From contig JAICIT010000244.1 in assembly GCA_025960445.1 (NCBI GenBank), forward strand, positions 1 through 5,157: a stretch of 5,157 nucleotides of DNA, read 5' to 3'. The notes under the pieces were generated by a model. It was not told the origin of the DNA. It was given only the letters and a program-made list of their open reading frames with translations, and searched no databases. Of the stretch, positions 1-5,157 are shown in pieces (the stretch's first letter is position 1; each line of letters begins with the position of its first letter). A program made the position numbers and the translations under genes. This DNA comes from Bradyrhizobium sp. GTDB taxonomy: Bacteria > Pseudomonadota > Alphaproteobacteria > Rhizobiales > Xanthobacteraceae.

Positions 1-1172
1 AAGATGTGAGAATTGAACAGCGAGGTGAAGACATTCTGCAGCACGATCATCAGTCCGATCCAGGCTGCCAGTCCCTCCCCACGAAATAACAGCAGATGCG
101 TCAACCACATCGCGTATAACAAGACGACGCCGATCGCGCCCCACTGGATCGCAACATTCAAGGTCTGATTGTGCGGATTGCCGATCACCTCGGCGTCGGC
201 GCCGTGCTGATTGATCGCTGCTTCCTCAAAAAGCCCGCGAATGGAGCCGGTTCCATGGCCAAAAATCGGCGCCTCGGAAATGAACCTCAGCGATTTTTGC
301 CAGAACACCAGCCGCAAGCCGAGTGAGGTCGGCGCGTTTTGTTCGTGATAGAGCTGGTAATCGCTCAAAAATCTTTCCGCCGTGCCGCGCAATTTTGGCG
401 AGGTTGTCCAGGCCAAGCCGCCCAAAAAGACCGTCAGGCAGACGATTGCAACGATGCTGCGCCATTTCAGATAAAGCAGCGCGAACACCGCCAACATGAC
501 CGGCATTGTCACCAGCGCGGTCCGCGATACGCTGACGAACAGCATATTGGCGACGAAGCTCAGAGACACCCCGATCAGCAGGACCGCGAGCCAGAATTTC
601 TGCGCTCGCCAGAGAATGACGACCGGGTAGGCCAGCACCACGGCACAGAGTGCGAATTCCTGACTCTGGTCGATATAGTTCTTGACGGGAACGCCGTAGG
701 CGGCGTCCGATTTGAGAGCGAGATGCGGCTCGAACGTGACGATCCAGGACAGCAGCATCAGCACCACGCATGACGCCAGGAATCCCACTAGCACCTTCAA
801 GCCGCGGGCGGACCGTTCGAAATGATAAAGCAGGAGCGGTATCATCAACAGCTTTGCAGCCGGGCCGACGGCGTGAAGCCGCTCGCGCCACGACGCATCC
901 GACCAGAGCATTCCGATCGCGGCGAGCACAAACAGCGCAATTGGCAGCGCGCAAATCGGCCGCCTCAACAACTGCAACAAGGCCTTGGTATCGAGAAACG
1001 GTACGATCGAAACCAGGAAGGCCACGGCGAAGACCGCAACCAGCGTGGTCGACCAGGGCAGTGACGCCGCGATCAGGATCGCGAAAACATCCGAGGTGGT
1101 CGAGCGGACACGCGGATCGCGCCAATATGTCCATCCCGGTGCTGCAATCGGCTCCTTTGCGAACACGCTCAC
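1..1172 (-). CDS. waaL: O-antigen ligase family membrane protein (WaaL/Wzy_C type), 3' end cut by window edge
   Basis: Seen: an open frame of 390 codons from a GTG at 1172-1170 to the left edge, with no stop. The protein is strongly hydrophobic, with about ten likely membrane segments (roughly residues 28-59, 74-90, 103-116, 125-146, 172-188, 192-234, 237-254, 339-363 and 368-385). A long polar loop, about 255-338, precedes the last segments. It holds the Wzy_C-like pattern [11 protein letters not shown] (R287), then [10 protein letters not shown] (301-310) and NPHNQTL (H334). SVSRT with R217 lies further upstream. Known of the family: O-antigen ligases and polymerases share this topology, and WaaL needs conserved Arg and His residues on the periplasmic side. 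WaaL transfers undecaprenyl-linked O-antigen to lipid A-core. The GTG start is supported by a GGAGG six bases upstream and by a 4-base overlap with the hldE stop. Probably only a few dozen C-terminal residues are missing. Ligase is preferred over Wzy polymerase because the neighbours are core genes; the sequence alone does not settle it. Confidence 0.82.
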   Translation of the reverse strand, partial: MSVFAKEPIAAPGWTYWRDPRVRSTTSDVFAILIAASLPWSTTLVAVFAVAFLVSIVPFLDTKALLQLLRRPICALPIALFVLAAIGMLWSDASWRERLHAVGPAAKLLMIPLLLYHFERSARGLKVLVGFLASCVVLMLLSWIVTFEPHLALKSDAAYGVPVKNYIDQSQEFALCAVVLAYPVVILWRAQKFWLAVLLIGVSLSFVANMLFVSVSRTALVTMPVMLAVFALLYLKWRSIVAIVCLTVFLGGLAWTTSPKLRGTAERFLSDYQLYHEQNAPTSLGLRLVFWQKSLRFISEAPIFGHGTGSIRGLFEEAAINQHGADAEVIGNPHNQTLNVAIQWGAIGVVLLYAMWLTHLLLFRGEGLAAWIGLMIVLQNVFTSLFNSHI

Positions 1173-2641
1173 GCCTTGCCTCCACGGGCCCGATTGACGA
1201 GCGACGTCGTACTGAAGCCCGGCAACACCTCCACCAAAAGAACTTGGCCGCCGATTGCTTCGACGATCTCGTGGCCGACCACCTGCTCGCGCGTGTAGTC
1301 GCCACCCTTCACCAATGCGCTCGGCCTGATCTCGCCGATCAGTTTCACCGGTGTGTCCTCTTCGAAGATCACCACAAGATCCACCGCCTCCAGAGCGGCG
1401 AGCACTTCGGCGCGCGCACCCTCGTCCTGAACCGGGCGCCCGCTTCCCTTCAGCCGTTTCACCGATGCGTCGCTATTCAGGCCGACAATCAGTCGATCGC
1501 AAGCGCCGCGCGCCGCGGTGAGCACCTTGACGTGCCCCGGATGCAGGATGTCGAAGCATCCATTGGTAAATCCGATCCGCAAGCCCTGCCTGCGCCAATC
1601 CGAGAGAAACGGGTCAAGGCTGATCCCCGCCGCGATGATTTTCTCTTCAGCCGCAAGAGACGCAGGCGGGAGAATCTTTCGCCGCAGTTCCGCTGGGCTC
1701 ACGACGGCCGTGCCCTTCTTGCTAACGGCCACGGCCGCCGCCGCGTTCGCCATTCGCAACGCCGTCTCCCATTCGGCGCCTGCCGCAAGCGTCGCAGCCA
1801 CTACCGCGGCCACCGTATCGCCCGCACCGGATACATCGCGGACTTTGACCGGATGAGCCGGAACATGAACCGCCTCGCCGTTGCGAGGCACCAGCGTCAT
1901 CCCTTGCTCGCTTTGCGTCACCAGCATCGCCTCGCAATCCGCAAGCTGCATTGCGTCTCGCGCGGCCTCGGCGATGCTGTCTGAGGTTTCGGCACGGCTG
2001 CGGGTTGCCTCGGCGAATTCCTTGCGATTGGGCGTAAGCAGGGTCGCTCCTCGATACATCGCGAAATTGACGCTCTTGGGGTCAACGATCACGGACTTGC
2101 CCAGTTTTCGCGCGGCGTCGATAACGCTGCGGATCACGCGCGGGGTCAGGACGCCCTTGGCATAGTCCGACAGCAGCACGATGTCGGCTCGCGGTACCAG
2201 CGGCAAAATCGAATCGATCAGCTCCTGCTCGACGTCGTCCGCCGCCGGCACGGCGAGTTCCCAATCGGCGCGCAGCATGTGAGTGGAGAAATGTTCGGAA
2301 ACGAACCGGACTTTTTTCGTCGTTGGCCGTTTCGGATCACATACCAGGATGCTTTCAATCAGAGCTTCCTTTGAAAGCGCTGCCTTTAATTTCGCGCCCT
2401 CCTCATCCTCGCCGACCAAGCCGACAAAGATGCAACGCGCCCCGAGCGAAGCGATATTGCGGGCGACATTGCCTGCCCCCCCGATATTGGTCTCGCTTCG
2501 CTGAACCGCGATCACGGGCGCCGGCGCTTCGGGCGAAATCCGGGAAACCTCGCCATAGACGAATTCGTCGAGCATGAGATCGCCGACACACAACACCGTG
2601 CGGCGGGCAATCGCGCGCGACAGGGCGTCAAAATCGAACAT
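1169..2641 (-). CDS. hldE: Bifunctional D-glycero-beta-D-manno-heptose-7-phosphate kinase / heptose-1-phosphate adenylyltransferase
   Basis: This 490-residue protein is close to the E. coli HldE length of 477. Residues 1 to about 325 are a PfkB/ribokinase-type kinase: [11 protein letters not shown] (20-30), the sugar-binding [11 protein letters not shown] (52-62), and the anion-hole/catalytic motif GAGDT with D275 as the expected base. After a linker, residues about 355-490 form a nucleotidyltransferase domain with [14 protein letters not shown], whose HPGH (367-370) is the HxGH nucleotide-binding signature. GGDYT lies further on. Known of the family: the kinase makes heptose 1,7-bisphosphate and the second domain makes ADP-D-glycero-beta-D-manno-heptose, in the cytosol. 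Databases often label the second domain cytidylyltransferase-like, but it uses ATP. Both active-site motifs are intact, so this is the fused form rather than separate HldA and HldC. It starts 21 bases after the hldD stop, behind a weak AGAAGACGGA ribosome-binding site (2647-2656). Its TGA overlaps the next gene's GTG. Older name rfaE. Confidence 0.97.
   Translation of the reverse strand: MFDFDALSRAIARRTVLCVGDLMLDEFVYGEVSRISPEAPAPVIAVQRSETNIGGAGNVARNIASLGARCIFVGLVGEDEEGAKLKAALSKEALIESILVCDPKRPTTKKVRFVSEHFSTHMLRADWELAVPAADDVEQELIDSILPLVPRADIVLLSDYAKGVLTPRVIRSVIDAARKLGKSVIVDPKSVNFAMYRGATLLTPNRKEFAEATRSRAETSDSIAEAARDAMQLADCEAMLVTQSEQGMTLVPRNGEAVHVPAHPVKVRDVSGAGDTVAAVVAATLAAGAEWETALRMANAAAAVAVSKKGTAVVSPAELRRKILPPASLAAEEKIIAAGISLDPFLSDWRRQGLRIGFTNGCFDILHPGHVKVLTAARGACDRLIVGLNSDASVKRLKGSGRPVQDEGARAEVLAALEAVDLVVIFEEDTPVKLIGEIRPSALVKGGDYTREQVVGHEIVEAIGGQVLLVEVLPGFSTTSLVNRARGGKA
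1179..1183 (-). promoter_or_regulatory. Shine-Dalgarno site for the ligase gene, inside the end of hldE
   Basis: Read on the minus strand, GGAGG is followed by the six-base spacer CAAGGC and then GTG. It is the clearest ribosome-binding site in the window. It fixes the non-ATG start of the ligase gene inside the last codons of hldE and supports translational coupling. Confidence 0.7.
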
Positions 2642-2662
2642 CAGAATCCGTCTTCTGTTGCA

Positions 2663-3643
2663 TTATCGGAAGCGATCGGCACGATCGAGAAAATCCTTGA
2701 TGTAGGTCTCGACCGTCTGTTCCAGTGGCCTAAAGCCGCCATTGTAACCGGCGCGCTGCAGCCGATCGACAACGCTCTGCGTGAAATACTGATAGCTGCT
2801 GCGGATAGCCTCGGGCATTTCGATATACTGAATGTTCGGATGCGCCCCCAGGGCAGCGTAGGCCGCCAGCATCATATCCTTGAAGCTGCGCGCTTTGCCG
2901 GTACCGACATTGAAGATGCCGCTGACCGAGGGTGATGCCAGCAGCCACATCATCACGCGAACTACGTCTTCGACATAGATGAAATCGCGCCGCTGATCGC
3001 CATCGGCAATGCCCTCGCGGTGCGACTTGAAAAGCTGCACGGGACGGCCGGCTTTGATATCCTCGAAGCGGCGCGCCAGCACGCTCATCATCGTGCCCTT
3101 ATGGTATTCATTGGGACCGAACACGTTGAAGAATTTCAGGCCGACCCATTGTGGCGGCAGCTTTTCGCCTCGGGCGGCGCGCTCGGCCACGGACGTGTCG
3201 AACAGATGCTTGCTCCAGCCGTACAAATTCATTGGCCGCAAGGCCTTCAGGCCCGATACAGAGTCGTCGTCGCGAAACCCCTGCGCGCCGTCGCCATAGG
3301 TCGATGCCGAGGAGGCGTAGATGAATGGCGTGGCATTGGCCGTGCACCAATCGAGCAGCCGCATCGAGAGCCGAAAATTGGTCTCAATGACGAGATCGCC
3401 GTCGGTCGCCGTAGTTTCCGAAATGGCGCCGAGATGGATCATGGCATCGAGGCGGCGGCCATGGAGCCAGGCCGGCAACTCGGATGGCGGTACGATGTCG
3501 GCGAGCTGCCGCTTGGAGAGATTGCGCCATTTGCCGCCGTGTCCGAGCACGTCGCAAACGGCCACGTCGCCGCGACCGGCCTCATTGAGAGCGGCGACCA
3601 CGTTCGACCCGATAAAACCGGCACCACCGGTCACCAGCAACAT
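2663..3643 (-). CDS. hldD: ADP-L-glycero-D-manno-heptose 6-epimerase
   Basis: This 326-residue protein (E. coli HldD has 310) is an extended short-chain dehydrogenase/reductase fold. The NADP-binding GGAGFIGS sits at residues 6-13, directly after the start. YASSASTYG spans 109-117, the catalytic tyrosine lies in YGWSK (Y141, K145), and LKFFNVFGPNE (169-179) carries K170, which likely matches the second catalytic base described for E. coli (Lys178). RRDFIYVEDV (218-227) is also typical. It inverts C6 of ADP-D,D-heptose to give ADP-L,D-heptose in the cytosol. I chose ATG at 3643 because the protein then begins MLLVTGGAGF, as in the family, and a GGCAGGG lies six bases upstream. An in-frame ATG at 3700 would add 19 residues unlike the family and run into the intergenic palindrome. 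It is the first gene of the leftward set hldD-hldE-ligase. Older name rfaD. Confidence 0.96.
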   Translation of the reverse strand: MLLVTGGAGFIGSNVVAALNEAGRGDVAVCDVLGHGGKWRNLSKRQLADIVPPSELPAWLHGRRLDAMIHLGAISETTATDGDLVIETNFRLSMRLLDWCTANATPFIYASSASTYGDGAQGFRDDDSVSGLKALRPMNLYGWSKHLFDTSVAERAARGEKLPPQWVGLKFFNVFGPNEYHKGTMMSVLARRFEDIKAGRPVQLFKSHREGIADGDQRRDFIYVEDVVRVMMWLLASPSVSGIFNVGTGKARSFKDMMLAAYAALGAHPNIQYIEMPEAIRSSYQYFTQSVVDRLQRAGYNGGFRPLEQTVETYIKDFLDRADRFR

Positions 3644-3649
3644 TCCCTG

Positions 3650-3656
3650 CCCTGCC
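3650..3656 (-). promoter_or_regulatory. Likely ribosome-binding site for hldD
   Basis: On the minus strand GGCAGGG stands six bases before the ATG at 3643. It is a moderate, purine-rich match to the anti-SD sequence and helps choose the short hldD start over the ATG at 3700. Confidence 0.4.
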
Positions 3657-3684
3657 TTTGATGTGGGATGCCAGCTTTGCCCTA

Positions 3685-3733
3685 GCGCATGATCCGTCAA
3701 AGTGTAAGCGGTTTGGCGAAGGGAATCAGGCGC
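3685..3733. repeat. Degenerate palindromic intergenic element (rhizobial REP-like)
   Basis: Seen: an imperfect 49-base inverted repeat. The outer arms GCGCATGATCC (3685-3695) and GAATCAGGCGC (3723-3733) match at 9 of 11 positions. Inner arms CGTCAAA (3695-3701) and TTTGGCG (3712-3718) match at 6 of 7, with the mismatch able to form a G:U pair in RNA. Between them is a 10-base loop, with a 4-base bulge AAGG on the right. From memory, Bradyrhizobium and relatives carry many intergenic palindromes of the form GCATGATCCGGAAAAGTG...CGGTTTTCCGAAAAGATCATGC, and this looks like a decayed copy. That family assignment is recalled and not checked. Confidence 0.5.
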
Positions 3734-3822
3734 CCGAAGGCAGCCAGCCGCTCGGTCCTTTACGCCGAGGGCCGGAGCAGTTACCGACAGGCTCAGATTT
3801 AGACCAGCGCCAATTTCAATCC

Positions 3823-4890
3823 ATGAACAAAGATTCAGAACATGTGGTGAGCGTGGAGGACGCGGCGGATGCCCGTCCGATCCTGATCGTCCCCTACATG
3901 TGGATCGGCGATTTTGTGCGCGGGCACAGCGTGGTGCGGGTTCTCAAGCAGCGCTGGCCCAATCGGCCCGTCGATCTACTGGTCACCTCATTATGCGCGC
4001 CGCTGGTCGACTACATGCCGGGCGTGAGGTCCGGCATGGTCTGGGACCTGCCGAGGGGCCGATTGGCATTGGCGAAGCAATGGGAATTGGGAAAGCTGCT
4101 GAAGGCCCGAAACTACCACACCGCACTGATCCTGCCCCGGACATGGAAATCTGCGCTGGCGCCGATGCTCGCGGGGATTCCGGAGCGAGTTGGCTTCGTG
4201 GGAGAGGCCAGATTTGGCCTCATCAACCGTTGGCGTTGGGGTGAGAGAGCCCTGCCCCGCTTCATCGACAAAAACGCTGCGCTCGCGCTGCCCGATGGCG
4301 AGCCGTTGCCGCGGGAGTGGCCTGTCCCCCAACTTAGCGTGCCCGCTGAGGTGGTACACCGGTGGCGCGAAACACATGGTTTCGGCAGCGCAAGAGTCGT
4401 CGCACTTGCCCCCGGCTCCGTGGGAGCCTCCAAGCGCTGGACTTATTATCCGGAAGCCGCGCGTCTGCTGGCCCAACGTGGCCTCGACGTTTGGGTGGTC
4501 GGAGGACCCGGCGAAAAGCCTATGGCAGCCGAAATCGCCGCCGCTGGCGGCCCGCGCGTACGTGACCTGACGGGGACCGATCTTCGAAACGGTGTGCTGG
4601 CAATGGCAGCGGCCGATGTCGCGATTTCCAACGACTCCGGTTTGATGCATATCGCCGCCGCGCTGGGCACGCCCACGATGGGCATTTTCGGCCCGACCAG
4701 CCCCTATCTCTGGGCCCCCTTGAATGGACTGGCGGCAACGGTCCAGACCAAAACGGTGGTGTCGTGCCAGCCCTGCCAACGCCCGGTTTGCAGGATGAAC
4801 GACCATCGCTGCATGCGCGACATTCCAGCATCCGAGGTGGTGGACATCGCGCAACGGGTGCTGACCGAGGCCGCAGGTATCGCTCGATGA
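3823..4890 (+). CDS. waaF: ADP-heptose:LPS heptosyltransferase (glycosyltransferase family 9, WaaF-like)
   Basis: This 355-residue protein (E. coli WaaF has 348) is a GT-B fold family 9 enzyme. The N-terminal acceptor domain has IVPYMWIGDF, whose D30 matches the catalytic aspartate position of heptosyltransferases, followed by LPRTWKSALAPMLAGIPERV. The C-terminal ADP-heptose domain has APGSVGASKRW (196-206), VVGGPGEKP and SNDSGLMHIAAALGTP with N270 and D271. It adds L,D-heptose to the inner core on the cytoplasmic face. Near the end is a C-x2-C-x4-C-x6-C cluster (C315, C318, C323, C330), absent from E. coli WaaF. The start at 3823 gives a family-like N-terminus. An in-frame ATG at 3658 would add 55 residues with no family character, reading straight through the palindrome and the divergent spacer. 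No clear ribosome-binding site precedes 3823, so the start is the weakest part. Whether it adds the second heptose (WaaF) or another one cannot be told from sequence; no waaC is present here. Confidence 0.92.
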   Translation: MNKDSEHVVSVEDAADARPILIVPYMWIGDFVRGHSVVRVLKQRWPNRPVDLLVTSLCAPLVDYMPGVRSGMVWDLPRGRLALAKQWELGKLLKARNYHTALILPRTWKSALAPMLAGIPERVGFVGEARFGLINRWRWGERALPRFIDKNAALALPDGEPLPREWPVPQLSVPAEVVHRWRETHGFGSARVVALAPGSVGASKRWTYYPEAARLLAQRGLDVWVVGGPGEKPMAAEIAAAGGPRVRDLTGTDLRNGVLAMAAADVAISNDSGLMHIAAALGTPTMGIFGPTSPYLWAPLNGLAATVQTKTVVSCQPCQRPVCRMNDHRCMRDIPASEVVDIAQRVLTEAAGIAR

Positions 4891-4947
4891 GCTTGCCGGT
4901 TGCGCGTCCTTGCCGCGATCAGTACCACAGATGCGAACCCGCAAGCT
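4890..4947. repeat. Inverted repeat in the waaF-gmhA spacer
   Basis: AGCTTGCCGGTT (4890-4901) and AACCCGCAAGCT (4936-4947) are inverted copies matching at 11 of 12 positions, separated by 34 bases. The left arm begins on the last base of the waaF stop codon. The RNA could form a stem just after waaF. Only four T residues (4959-4962) follow, eleven bases after the stem, so it is not a classic intrinsic terminator. An attenuator, a processing or RNA-stability hairpin, or chance are all possible. Confidence 0.4.
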
Positions 4948-4960
4948 TGGGGGCCGTCTT

Positions 4961-5157
4961 TTGAACAAGGATTCCAGGGACCCGATCGCCGTGCATATGG
5001 CACGCTCACTGGCCGCGCTCGAGCGGGCGACGCGGGATTCGAAACTAAACGCCACGGCACGCGACATCGCCGCTGCCGTTGTCGCGGCGCTGCGCGCAGG
5101 CAACAAGCTCCTGATCATTGGCAATGGCGGTAGCGCCGCCGACGCCCAACATATCGC
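4961..5157 (+). CDS. gmhA: Sedoheptulose 7-phosphate isomerase, N-terminal part (cut by window edge)
   Basis: An open frame runs to the right edge and ends in LLIIGNGGSAADAQHI, the SIS-domain sugar-phosphate loop typical of GmhA. A helical N-terminus precedes it (ARSLAALERATRDS, then ARDIAAAVVAALRAGNK). GmhA converts sedoheptulose 7-phosphate to D-glycero-D-manno-heptose 7-phosphate, the first step of ADP-heptose synthesis, normally as a cytosolic tetramer. The related DnaA-interacting protein DiaA shares this fold, but the heptose neighbours favour GmhA. The start is uncertain. TTG 4961 puts the glycine of GNGGS at residue 54, close to other GmhA proteins (about 51-54), and a G-rich stretch (4949-4953) lies seven bases upstream. 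In-frame alternatives are ATG 4931 (residue 64, no ribosome-binding site), GTG 4991 (AGGGA ten bases upstream, residue 44) and ATG 4997. The gap from the waaF stop is 40-106 bases depending on the start. Confidence 0.88.
   Translation, partial: MNKDSRDPIAVHMARSLAALERATRDSKLNATARDIAAAVVAALRAGNKLLIIGNGGSAADAQHI

Larger units (their letters stand above)
3644..3822. promoter_or_regulatory. Divergent hldD / waaF promoter region
   Basis: This 179-base spacer separates the diverging hldD and waaF, so promoters for both sets should lie here. A TTGACG resembling a -35 box occurs on the minus strand at 3700-3695, but no convincing -10 follows at 16-18 bases, and it sits inside the palindromic element. 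No good promoter was visible for waaF. There is also a small hairpin, CTCGG (3751-3755) with CCGAG (3765-3769). That promoters are here is inferred from gene orientation; their positions are not resolved. Confidence 0.45.

Noticed and set aside
226..1305. 359-residue minus-strand ORF
   Set aside because: It is in another frame of the same strand as the ligase gene and the hldE end. It is arginine-rich with no domain pattern, while the competing frame has membrane segments and Wzy_C motifs.
770..1984. 404-residue plus-strand ORF antisense to the ligase gene and hldE
   Set aside because: Low-complexity Arg/His/Ala-rich translation, fully opposite well-supported genes; a GC-rich shadow frame.
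3020..3661. 213-residue plus-strand ORF opposite hldD
   Set aside because: Antisense shadow of a strongly supported epimerase gene with no motif of its own.
3672..3700. Sigma70-type promoter for hldD built on TTGACG (minus strand, 3700-3695)
   Set aside because: The -10 position gives AAAGCT/AAGCTG-like sequences at 16-17 base spacing, too poor to call, and the TTGACG is part of the palindrome arm.
4936..4962. Intrinsic terminator after waaF
   Set aside because: The loop of the inverted repeat is 34 bases and the short TTTT run begins 11 bases after the stem, partly inside the likely gmhA start codon.
4764..4964. Small plus-strand ORF across the waaF-gmhA junction, with ATG at 4887 overlapping the waaF stop as ATGA
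   Set aside because: The ATGA overlap looks like coupling, but from 4887 the frame ends after 25 residues at a TGA (4962-4964) and has no family character. The gmhA frame is different.
3991..5124. 377-residue minus-strand ORF antisense to waaF and gmhA
   Set aside because: No recognisable motif, and it runs opposite two genes with clear family signatures.

Overview
The window is a stretch of GC-rich alphaproteobacterial chromosome carrying a lipopolysaccharide (LPS) inner-core heptose locus. The protein style points to the Bradyrhizobium / Rhodopseudomonas / Afipia group (Nitrobacteraceae). This rests on recalled similarity of the WaaF and GmhA sequences and of an intergenic palindrome, not on a search, so the genus is an inference.

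Layout: two divergent gene sets face away from a 179-base spacer (3644-3822). On the minus strand, reading leftwards, are hldD (3643-2663), hldE (2641-1169) and a polytopic O-antigen ligase-like gene (1172 to the left edge, 3' end missing). These are packed as one operon, with a 21-base gap and then a 4-base GTGA overlap. On the plus strand are waaF (3823-4890) and, after a short spacer with an inverted repeat, the first 65 codons of gmhA, cut by the right edge. Two of the five genes, the ligase and gmhA, have non-ATG or ambiguous starts and run off the window, so they are easy to miss in an ATG-to-stop ORF scan.

How the genes work together: GmhA isomerises sedoheptulose 7-phosphate to D-glycero-D-manno-heptose 7-phosphate. 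The HldE kinase domain makes the 1,7-bisphosphate, and a GmhB phosphatase (not in the window) would remove the 7-phosphate. The HldE nucleotidyltransferase domain makes ADP-D,D-heptose, and HldD epimerises it to ADP-L,D-heptose. WaaF adds heptose to the growing core on the cytoplasmic face of the inner membrane. The ligase-like protein would join O-antigen to the finished lipid A-core on the periplasmic face.

I found no mobile element, CRISPR array, tRNA, rRNA or novel multi-gene system. The less ordinary points are a degenerate intergenic palindrome in the divergent spacer, an inverted repeat between waaF and gmhA, a four-cysteine cluster at the WaaF C-terminus, and the translational coupling of the ligase to hldE. 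The large ORFs antisense to these genes are GC-driven shadows.
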